Positions 55,504 to 64,000 of a DNA stretch of 64,000 nucleotides are shown piece after piece (the stretch's first letter is position 1; every line of letters begins with the position of its first letter). The notes under the pieces were generated by a model. It was not told where the DNA came from, searched no databases, and worked only from the letters and a program-made list of their open reading frames with translations. Position numbers and translations under genes: made by a program. This DNA is from Prostheceraeus crozeri (lineage: Eukaryota; Platyhelminthes; Polycladida; Euryleptidae). Where the stretch lies: NCBI GenBank assembly GCA_907163375.1, contig CAJQUW010001420.1, positions 124,001 to 188,000 on the forward strand, given 5' to 3'.

Positions 55504-58254
55504 CAAGGATTAATTTATCCTGCGAAGTCTGCGGATGTTCACAACGTCTCCAGTATCTAATCTTGCCACATTCGATGAAAGTCGACTGATAACTCGATAT
55601 CTTCCGCTGAAGTGAGGCTGCAATGAGTTATGTGTATTCGCTCGGATAGCCACAAATTGACCTGGTTGAGGTCCAGAATAATGTGCTGTTGTTCGGAATC
55701 TGCGGATTGATGGTCAATCACTCGATAGAACTCCTGCTCGACCGTACAGAAGTTGCAAAGGTGACGATTGAAGAGTTGTGCCATTCCTATTCATGTCATA
55801 GACAGCTCGTTTCAAATTCTGAAGCCAATTTCCGTACACAATGAGTCTATCTTTCAGGGTGCGATGAGCTCTTTCGATGGCGCTGTTGCCCTGAGGGTTG
55901 TAAGCGGTTGTTTTCTGTCTTGTAATTTTGTGGCGTTGTAATAGTTCCTTCATAATACTGTTGGCAAATTGCGTACCTCGGTCGGATAGTATCGTTGCTG
56001 GAGGTCCGTAGCGTAGAATCCATTCATTCTCCAGAGTCCGAACACACGTAGAGGCTGAGATATTTGTGAGTGGCACCGCTTCCATCCATCGCGTCGACTG
56101 ATCCATCATGGTTAAGACATAGCGATGACCACCTCGTTGTACTGGCAGGGGTCCAATTATATCGATAGCTACCATTTCTAAGGGAAGAACATCGGGTGAG
56201 GTTGGTAACTTCATTTTTCTTGGGCGATATCCTGACCCTGACTTCTTCACACATATTGGACAGCCTTCAGTAGATTCGATAATTCGCTTTCGCATACGAG
56301 GGAACCAGTACCCTGAGCTGAGAATACTTTCTCGTACTTTTTTCACCGAAAAGTGACCACTATTGTGATGAGATTCGATCATTTCTTTTATTTTTGAGTC
56401 CGGCACAACAATGTTTCCATAATAACATAAGACATCATCTGAATTAATTGAATATCCAGGACAACGACCATTCCGCTTTACCATGTCTATCAGATTTCGC
56501 GTTTGTTCGTCAACCATTTGCTCGTCCTTCCAGATTGGCATTTCATTGACATTTGAAATCATCACGGCATTCACTGCTTCAGTAGGCAAGAGCCTACTTA
56601 GAATATCGGCACCAATGTTGTCCTTACCAGGCTTGTACTGTAGATCAAATTCAAATTCTTCGAGGACTAATAGATAGCGAGCATGACGGCTGTTCACAGG
56701 AGGTTTCTTTACCATTGATATCAAGGGATTATGGTCCGTGAACACCTGGAACTTCCTTCCGAATACGTAGTTGCAAAAACGACGAATGGCTTCTACCAGA
56801 GCAAGAAATTCCCTATCTGTAGTAGAGTAATTGCGCTCCGCATTTATCAGAGTTCGACTGAAAATTGAAATTGGCCCGTTGGATTGGTACAGAATACCGC
56901 TTATTCCGAGAGCACTTGCGTCGACCTCAATACAGAATGTTTTATCGAAGTTTGGATATCGTCGTAAGATGTCCTTTGCCAAAAGAGATTTCACAAGCTG
57001 CAAGCTTTCCTCACATTCTTTGCTCCATTCGAATTTCTTCTTTGCGTTATACAGAGGTGTACATGCTCGGACAAATAATTAGCGAATCCACAAAAGTTCT
57101 CAAGTTCTGTTTTGTTCGTTGGCGAAGATATGCCTTGGATCTTGTCAATTTTATTGGGATCAGGAAGGATTCCCTCAGCTGTAACAAGATGGCCTAGGTA
57201 CACGATCGATGTATAGGCGAAGCTGCACTTCCGAGGATTTAGAGTCAAGTTTGCATTGCGTAGCTTCCATAGGACGTTCCTCATGGTAATCAAATGCTCA
57301 CCCATTGTTTCAGACACGATTATGATATCATCAACAAATGGTATAAGACCTATATCCTTCAATAAGGTCTGAAGTAGTCTATGAAAGGACGCCGGGGCAT
57401 TCTTTAAGCCAAACGGCATAACTTCGAATTGATAAACGCTGTTATTGACCTGGAATGCCGTGAGAGGCTTTGATTCGTCTTCGAGTTCGATTTGCCAAAA
57501 GCCAGATTTGAGGTCTAAGGTAGTAAAATATTTGAAATCTTTTAGCCTGTCTAGCACATCATTGATCAGTGGAATGGTGAAGCAATCAGATATTGTTTTC
57601 TCGTTCAGCTTGCGATAGTCAACCACGAACCGATAACCACCATCCTTCTTTTTCACGAGGAAGAATGGTGACAACCATGCCGAGTTTGATTCTTTGATAA
57701 TACCCTTCTGGAGCATATCCTCGATGGTTTCGTCAATATGAGATTGCAAATATTGGGGCTGTCTGAAAGGTCGAACTTTGTGGGGAGATGGATCCTTCAG
57801 ATGTATTGCATGCTTCACCAAGTGGGTTCTCTCGTAATTTTGTAATCTTACAAACATGGTCTTTTTTCAGATCTTTGTTGATGTCAAAAACCTGCTCGTG
57901 AACCGAAGATACAGATGAATTAGAATACGGACTCACCTCAGAAAACAAGAGATCGATTTCATTCTGAGCCAAGAAGTCTCTTCCTAAGATAACTGGGAAA
58001 TCGCTGTCATCATCCATCACGTAGAAGGTACGGCGAAATTTTCTACCATTCAGCATGAAGCTTACTTCACATTCTCTTTGAACGACGAAAGTGGCACGCT
58101 TAAGCACTGTTCTAAATGGGACTGGCTGAATGTGTCTCTCTACATAGCACGATAGAGGAATGTGCTGCAGGAGTTGACTGTCATTAACAAATGAGTTCGG
58201 TGATCCAGAATCAAGAAGCACTGAAGTCCGATAATGGCACGGTAAGATAGTCAC
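55504..58254 (-). pseudogene. Gypsy pol: protease, RT, RNase H, integrase
   Basis: The protease has SVLLDSGSPNSFV (about 58225). RT (57857-56991) carries LKSGFWQIELED, VMPFGLKNAPASF and the catalytic LIPFVDDIII. RNase H (57003 on) carries CIEVDASALG, STTDREFLALVEA and VFTDHNPLI. The integrase has the HHxxxC2 zinc site (HHNSGHFS ... CPICVKKSG) and the core D,D,E in VAIDIIG, LSDRGTQFANS and NSAIERAHR. Frameshifts occur near 57840 and 57000. A TGA at 55714-55716 interrupts the C-terminal integrase tail, which otherwise stays open to about 55504 (PHFSGRYRVISR, VNIRRLRRI). Confidence 0.9.
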
Positions 58255-58349
58255 TGAAGCGGTAACTATTCTTGTCGAATTACTAGTACCGCCAACTAGT
58301 AACTCCCATTCCAGTTTTTTGACGATTTTCTATTAATCCATCTACCACG

Positions 58350-58981
58350 CTGTCCACGTTGCCCGCGCTGAGTGTTGCTGTGCGCAGTGCAGTATCTTGC
58401 TATATGATTTATTCCTCCGCATTTGTAACAAATTATGGTGTCAGACTGGGTTGAACGACTTGAGACTACTCAAAGTCGACTACTTGAACAGACGACGTAG
58501 CAGCTGTCTGAGGCGCACTGGGCTGCTCTGTGGGAAGTGTCTTCAAATGGTCAACAAAAGTGTTCAATGGTGTCGTGTAATCTCCATGAATCAACTGGCA
58601 AGCAGCCATCTTTAGCGAAGGCGGAAGAATCGAAATGAATTTTCGTAGCTGAGTCTCCTCGCTGGTATCAATGTAGACTGCAGCTTTCTTGATCACAGCA
58701 CTTAATTCGATGAGATTGTCAGAATATTTGATGTTCTCAAAGTTCGAAACAGGATCGACAGGTCGATTTCGCTCAAGACAAGCACGTCGTATTCTTTCGA
58801 AGACAGTATGTGTGGTCGCACGGTCGCCCCACGGCGAAACAATCTGTAGAATTTCTTCGCATACAAATGCAGCAATAATGTCCTTTATCTTATCCTCCTC
58901 AACACCTTTCAGCTTGCAGAATGATAGAAATTGAAGTTTCCAAGTGGCAAAGTCATTGTGTGTTTCCAACATGCGCATCAT
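58350..58981 (-). pseudogene. Gypsy gag with CCHC knuckle, frameshifted
   Basis: The frame from 58981 (MMRMLETHNDFATWKLQFLS) has the helical gag core to TSSVQVVDFE at 58466. After a frameshift the downstream frame carries CYKCGGINHIARYC, a C-x2-C-x4-H-x4-C zinc knuckle, at about 58395-58437. It would package element RNA. The true start may be upstream, in the part lost with the 5' LTR. Confidence 0.82.
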
Positions 58982-59014
58982 GGTTCGATCAATTGCCTGC
59001 TCTTCGCGACGTAT

Positions 59015-59478
59015 ACATGAATTTTTATATTAACAATCACAATCGTTAGACAACTTCAATAGCTGTCGTAATAATTTCAAAGACATAGCCCGCACTAGTG
59101 TGGGACCCGCTTTGCTTTGGGATTTTTTCATTAGTTACGACTTGTGTCTTGCTTTAGGTGACTCAGGTCGCTTTAGAAAGTGCTGGTCTACAGTGTGCCT
59201 ATTCACGAATATTGAAGTCCTTGATGACAATAAAAACTTTTTATCGCGATGTCATATGGAGTGATGTGCATTCAAGTTGTTCAGGTGTTTATAGAAATTG
59301 AAACAAATTAAACAGATTATTAAAACACAATTTAAGAAAACGGAGAAATTTGCTAGATATGATATCTGTCATAATTTTGTAGCAATTCCAAGTAATGAAA
59401 TCATGGGAATCATCGTTCCATGATTGTAATGGTGTGTAGCGTGATGAACTATGTACTATAAGGCAGTGTTTGCACATT
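59015..59478. repeat. Repeat family S, copy 2, right part (blocks C-B)
   Basis: Block C (59015-59299) matches 53545-53829 and is followed by block B (59328-59478), which matches 53362-53512. The order is reversed relative to copy 1, as expected if B and C belong to a tandemly repeated unit. Confidence 0.85.
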
Positions 59479-59607
59479 CTTAAATTACACAGGTTTACAA
59501 AGAAAAATTTTATTCTTCTTGCGTGAACTCTTTTATGAGTTCCTAACTAATTCGGGACAGAAAATTCAAATCTGATATCAGATTTACTCTATCACATCAG
59601 GATTTTT

Positions 59608-60046
59608 GGCTCAGTCTCATAATAGCGAATCTCAGAATAGCGAAAACGTAATCTTAAGAAGTCCTCAAGAAATCATGTTTATATAGTTTGTTAAAGGTAA
59701 TTGGATTAGTAAATAATAGCCATCATCAATGCCACCGAAAGGATACAAATTTCCTTATATGCATGTACATTGTACAATGTATATGAAATATATTCTCTAA
59801 AAACCCATTATGTGCGAGACAGCCCTGCAATAAGCTTGACGACTGAGTTCATTTGAAATGTATTTTTCGCGTAATCGGACTAGTCTTTCGTTTAAAGCAA
59901 CATTTTCGTCTCTCTCCTTTTTGTTGGTGCTCCAAAAGCCAGTTGATTCATCTTAATTAATCAAACAGACATAACTTCTCGAGGACTTCTTCAGATAATG
60001 CAATATGTTTTCGCTATTTTGAGATTCGCTGTTATGAGACGAGCCC
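59608..60046. mobile_element. MITE, 439 bp, probable hAT type
   Basis: Inverted ends GGCTCAGTCTCATAATAGCG and, in complement, GGGCTCGTCTCATAACAGCG extend for about 80 bp with GCGAATCTCA and GAAGAAGTCCTC boxes. The flanks GGATTTTT (59600-59607) and GGATTTCT (60047-60054) differ at one position, an old 8-bp duplication. The interior is non-coding. Confidence 0.75.
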
Positions 60047-60327
60047 GGATTTCTTGCTTTTGAACAAATATGATATTTGTCCTAAATCGCCAAATTACTG
60101 TGAATATTGACCAAATGTATACAAGTGAGAATATAGAGTGTCACTACATATTCAATCTACTCTATCTTCTTCATAAATATAAGGTATAAAGATAAAAAAC
60201 GTAATTCCAAAGTATTCGATTGCGACTCGAGATCATTAATGTGACGTAAATTCATTCAAAATGTAGAAACTCAAGGATATTTAATCAAGTAATCAGTTAG
60301 TTAATTCCATACAGTTGCATACATGTA
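60047..60327. other. Non-coding spacer
   Basis: Nothing is recognised apart from the right MITE flank. Confidence 0.4.
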
Positions 60328-60840
60328 CAGTAATGGCCACAAGTTTAGAGACACCCGTGGAATTTTACCGAAATTTAATTTGCAATATTTAAAAGTACAA
60401 ATTTCCAAAAATAATCGATTTATTTCCATGAAAAGTAAATCTAGAGTGTCACTAAAAGGCTAAAGTACAATGTCAGCTCAATATTTTGAATGACTTCCTT
60501 GATTTCGAATAACTTGTGCTATTCTGTTGGGCATTGAATCAACTAACTTTTGTCACAGGTCACCGTCAATCTCTCGGCACCACACATGCATGATTGCGTC
60601 CCTCAACTCTTTGATGTTCTGTGGACTCTTAGCAGCAACCTTCTTTTTCATAATAGTCCACAAAATCTCGATTGGGTTCAAGTCAGGCGAATTGCCTGGC
60701 CACTCGAGAACTTGGATTTGCTTGTCAAGAAGTTGTTGCAGGACTTGCAAATTTCTCATATTCTCAAGGGTCACATCGATTTCTATGCTGCAATCATTCA
60801 AATCATCATAGTTAGAAGCACTACTGAATGATGTTCTACG
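60328..60840 (-). pseudogene. Tc1-like element, 3' part with transposase C-terminus
   Basis: A terminal repeat starts CAGTAATGGCCACAAGTTTA at 60328 after TA (60326-60327). Reading inward on the minus strand, 60801-60553 encodes the end of a Tc1 transposase with VLEWPGNSPDLNPIEILW (the catalytic glutamate) and KVAAKSPQNIKELRDAI. The upstream catalytic aspartates are missing, and no matching second terminal repeat was found. Confidence 0.88.
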
Positions 60841-60954
60841 TCACTATGTCATGTTATGTTGCTCTGTATTTTACACAGATATCCATAATTTGAATTTTTG
60901 AATATATCGCTTGGTTAGTCGAAGTGTGCATATTCTGTTCATTTCTGCGCTACT

Positions 60955-61240
60955 ATGGGTGGTAAACGAGAATATCGTCTGATATTCGTGCTCAAGCAAG
61001 GATTTTGAGCGAGGAAGGATATTCTGTGAGGAAAATTGCTCTACGCCTTATGTGCTCACCATCTGCAATCGGTAAAATTCTACAACGCTTCAAATCTACA
61101 GGCTCGTGTGAAATTCGCAAAAGATCAGGAAGACCCAGGAAAGTGTCTAAATCAGACAGCGCCTTGCTAAAAAGGATTGTGATGAAAGATCCTGCCATTA
61201 CTTCAACTGATTTACATCGCACAAATTCCTTTTTGAAAGG
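60955..61240 (+). pseudogene. Tc1 transposase N-terminal fragment, opposite strand
   Basis: ATG 60955 begins MGGKREYR. After a frameshift the frame reads SDIRAQARILSEEGYSVRKI and a helix-turn-helix (SPSAIGKILQRFKSTGS) with the hook RKRSGRPRKVSKS, ending near DPAITSTDLH. It is the N-terminal half of a Tc1 transposase, on the strand opposite the C-terminal fragment 115 bp away. They are either two elements or one rearranged by inversion. Confidence 0.85.
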
Positions 61241-62049
61241 CATTTTGGAAGATTCTAGACTACTTTACATGCTGCATGCTATAAGGCATAACTATGCCAA
61301 TACTGATTTTAGCCCCGCAGAAGTTTTGAAGCACGCTGCGCCACTGTGTACTGCAGTCAGGTGTTGGTACTGGCAAACACGAATTTTCTGCAAAAGGTTT
61401 GAGAACCGTCCTACGATATTTAGGTGCTATTTCCGAATCGGAAAGTCATTTTTGCTCATCACGTCAGGTTTTCGAGATATTTGAATATTCAAATTTCAAA
61501 ATGGGCCCTATTTACAGATAAACACATGATTATCAGCAATTCATGATACAAATTCAAACAAATAACTTCATTTCTTATTCAAACGTTTGGTTGGGGAGCT
61601 TGAATTCAATATACACGATGTAGAACACGTATTATGTACAGCTTCATGACAAAATTGAAACTAAGGCTGTGGCTCAAGAAAAGCTCAATATGTTATTATA
61701 AATGTACGGTATGTTATAGAAATAGAGATTTTTTAACTATCATCACGTCTTGGACTAAATTTATATCCATACGGTGATTGACATTAGTTGCTTGTCATAA
61801 ACCTAAATATATTCAAATCCAGAAAAGTGCTTGTAGATCGATTGATCCCAAAATAGTTGATTTAGTCCCTCAAAATTAAAAGATCTTGAAATTGAACAGA
61901 ACTGCAGTGTACTATGATTAATTGGAGAGCTATAACCGAAATAAGGTTCGCTCTAGCAAAATATCTATTGTGCAGTAGACAGAAAACGAAGATACATGTA
62001 CAGCATAGGTTGTACAATGCAAATAGGAAATGATGTCATTTCTATAGAT
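61241..62049. other. Unassigned region
   Basis: The plus frame continues to 61484 but no longer resembles a transposase. No other feature is recognised. Confidence 0.35.
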
Positions 62050-63153
62050 TTCATGAAAAACTATGAAATTGTTTTCCTTCCTGAGCGTCGTTGGTGTATA
62101 GTTTCCGGCAAATCTCTCATCAGACACCAACAATAGTCTGCTAACATGTGTCAGTCCCATCGATCTTGGCATCTCTGTTCCATCACCTGACATCCTGGTA
62201 AAATCTCTCACCTTGTCTATCGCTCACATTTCCTAATTTTTCTGGAAAATCGGACAGGTGACTATACAAGTAGTGCATCTTTATGCTCATTCTACAGCCC
62301 AATGACTGAAAAGACAAAAGCAACTCATCTACCAATTCTTGATAATTATCATCCCGCCTGTTTCCCAGACAATTTCTCACAACATCTGAGAAAGCTCTAC
62401 AAGCCATCAATTCTGCCACCGTCATTGTTGAGGGAAAGTTTGGATCATTCAGAAGTGTACGTATTTGAGGTCCATCGAAAATACTTGCATTTTTCTTCTC
62501 AATGCTCAATAATATAATAATAATAACGCTTATTCGGAAAATGAAAATCAAGTTATTACATAGCATGAGCCATTCACTGATTTACAGACGTGTATGGACG
62601 CAAAAATAATTGCTACTTCTGTTGTAGTTTCTTGCTGTATGCAGATGTGCAAAAACGAACAAAGGATAATGATCGTCGATGAGTTTTGGAGAGTGGAATT
62701 TCAAGGTGGTTACTGTATTTCAGGCGGCGTGGCATAAAAGGAAAAAGAATATTATCTTCTTGCATTGCTTCTTTAAAACAATTCATGCCTCTCTCATCAC
62801 GGCGAACTTTCTAAACCCCAAGACATTTTTCCAGACATTCGTTTCCGCAAATGATGCAATGACATAGACCATCATTTCTGCCACCGTCATTGTTGAGGGA
62901 AAGTTTGGATCATTTAGAAGTGTATACGTATTTGACGTCCATCGAAAATACCAGCCTTTTTCTTCTCAATACTCAAAACAAAGAATTCTGAACAAATGTA
63001 GCTGAAACACTCTCCATAATGATTGAGAGCTTTGACAAATTGTTTCTTTAGTCCTAATTTGATATGTAATGGAGGAAACACGCTATTCTCTCGTTCAACT
63101 ACTGGATCATTGACTATATTCTCATCACCACAAAATAAATTGGTTCTTGGAGG
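62050..63153 (-). pseudogene. Decayed copies of a dispersed uncharacterised protein family
   Basis: On the minus strand, 63153-62960 reads openly and contains FPPLHIKLGLKKQFVKALNH and CFSYICSEFFVLSIEKKKAG. It leads into FDGRQIR and LLNDPNFPSTMTVAE (about 62870-62960). About 350 bp later the same block recurs diverged (IEKKNASIFDGPQIRTLLND, 62515-62403). It is followed by FSDVVRNCLGNRRDD, MSIKMHYLYSHLSDFPEKLG and DRQGERFYQDVR, then, after a frameshift, HMLADYCWCLMRDLPE with a stop just before it. I recognise these strings from many uncharacterised, repeated invertebrate proteins, probably transposon-derived; no enzymatic role is known to me. Confidence 0.65.
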
Positions 63154-63460
63154 CTAGTTTCCCCTCACCCAGTGAGCGGATGTAGTTCTACTGTCCCAAT
63201 AACACAAAAAAAACACGACTACTTTGTATATCCTACCTGTCTAGTAGCATCTAGAAGTACCTGAAAAGTAGCATCTAGAAGTCACTTTGATTTTGATGTT
63301 TTCAAGTAATGAGAGAAAGAATGAAGATGTGACGTTATGCACGTGTTAACTATCAGCTACACGTATGTCAGACTCAAACTGCGGTCAGACTCGCCGTGAT
63401 TATCCAGGCAGTGTGTCAAGTGTAACTCGTAAAGAATTCCCTGTCTTCGATCGGGTTGAA
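63154..63460. other. Unassigned region
   Basis: No feature is recognised. A short direct repeat, GTAGCATCTAGAAGT, occurs at about 63244 and 63269. Confidence 0.35.
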
Positions 63461-63832
63461 TCACAGAGATGGACTGCTTCTTTGTGGGTTGCATGCAGTG
63501 GCCGCGATGATCTGAAAAGCGTCGCCGAGCTGTGTTCTGGCGCGCGAACGGCACATTGATAGATTGACTGATTTGTCGATGACATCAACGACCCATTGCT
63601 GATCATGTGCGGCTCGTGTTAGATTTTGGCCAATCCGTGCAATCTCGGCGACACTCCGGCGACTGCCTCTGAGAGAGGAAGAAAGAGACAGAAAACCATC
63701 TACTACAATTACACATCCATCCATTTGAAAGATGAAATAAAGACTTAAAGATAAGCCTAAGATGTAGCGTTTGGTCACTGGCGCACATTGTACATGATTA
63801 AAATATGTTGGAGATGTATCTAAAAAATACAT
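63461..63832 (-). CDS. Unidentified open frame, 123 codons
   Basis: The minus frame contains RGSRRSVAEIARIGQNLTRA and SRARTQLGDAFQIIAATACN. It lies in a locally GC-richer stretch (about 63460-63690) that is open in several frames on both strands. It may be an exon of a cellular gene or part of a mobile element. I do not recognise it, and the start is arbitrary. Confidence 0.25.
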   Translation of the reverse strand: MYFLDTSPTYFNHVQCAPVTKRYILGLSLSLYFIFQMDGCVIVVDGFLSLSSSLRGSRRSVAEIARIGQNLTRAAHDQQWVVDVIDKSVNLSMCRSRARTQLGDAFQIIAATACNPQRSSPSL

Positions 63833-64000
63833 TCGGGGAACTGCCTCGAATGCCCCAATGGACGCTGCGCCCCTGGCAGTACATCTGACTACTTTTTCAT
63901 TGACGTGTTGTGCAGAAACCTTTGTAAAAAGCCTACGTATTGCCTCTTCCTAAGAACATATGTTAGCCTTGGGTGATCACAACTGAAATTCAATGTATCT
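63833..64000. other. Window end, nothing recognised
   Basis: No feature is seen. Confidence 0.4.

Larger units (their letters stand above)
55309..59014 (-). mobile_element. Ty3/gypsy LTR retrotransposon, 5'-truncated
   Basis: On the minus strand the order is gag (58981-58466), zinc knuckle, protease, RT, RNase H and integrase, then a polypurine tract and one short LTR (55434-55309). No LTR is found at the gag end; sequence of repeat S resumes at 59015. The empty-site equivalent is 53538/53545. The genes are close to intact but have several frameshifts and one late stop. Confidence 0.9.

Overview
This is AT-rich nuclear DNA from an animal, most likely a marine invertebrate; I cannot name the species. 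The evidence is the mix of metazoan transposon families (BEL/Pao, Ty3/gypsy, Penelope, RTE-like LINE, Tc1, mariner, hAT, piggyBac, DUF3504-type tyrosine recombinases), GT-AG introns, long non-coding stretches and the absence of operons. Almost every recognisable coding sequence belongs to a mobile element, and almost all are broken by frameshifts, stops, truncation or later insertions. The window is a transposon nest; only two short exons near 7.6-7.9 kb look like a cellular gene.

Layout. 0-6.6 kb: two tyrosine-recombinase (YR) pseudogenes, each set among long palindromes and shared non-coding blocks. 7.2-7.9 kb: possible host exons. 8.4-10.8 kb: a decayed Penelope-like element and inverted Penelope-associated fragments. 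11-15 kb: mostly unassigned, with one unidentified open frame and a G/T-rich block at 14.3-14.8 kb. 15.3-17.9 kb: a third, best-preserved YR gene with upstream palindromes, one of them split by a 727-bp foldback element. 18.4-22.4 kb: a LINE interrupted by a second LINE. 22.4-30.4 kb: a hAT-type element, a ~1.08-kb duplicated segment, a region with five copies of a 12-bp GC-rich motif, and a hAT element carrying a Tc1 element. 30.8-35.2 kb: a second Tc1 and a 2.8-kb element with ~730-bp inverted arms. 36.2-38.5 kb: direct repeats around a hAT-type element. 40.0-42.3 kb: a TA-site element carrying a mariner. 43.05-52.6 kb: a BEL/Pao retrotransposon containing a piggyBac element, a relative of the 40-kb TA-site element, and a third unresolved insertion. 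52.6-59.5 kb: a shuffled repeat family, a 78-bp minisatellite and a 5'-truncated gypsy element. 59.6-61.5 kb: a small element and two opposed Tc1 pieces. 62-63.2 kb: remains of a dispersed protein family.

The most interesting candidate is the recurrent YR-plus-palindrome arrangement. Each of the three YR genes starts 75-205 bp from a long AT-rich palindrome. Several palindromes end in a short GC-rich hairpin containing GCGTTAGC or GCGTGAGC. Crypton-type YR transposons are not known for long palindromic ends, so this may be an undescribed element architecture in which the palindromes are recombination or replication sites. That function is inference. No bacterial features (RBS, CRISPR, operons) and no rRNA or tRNA genes were recognised.
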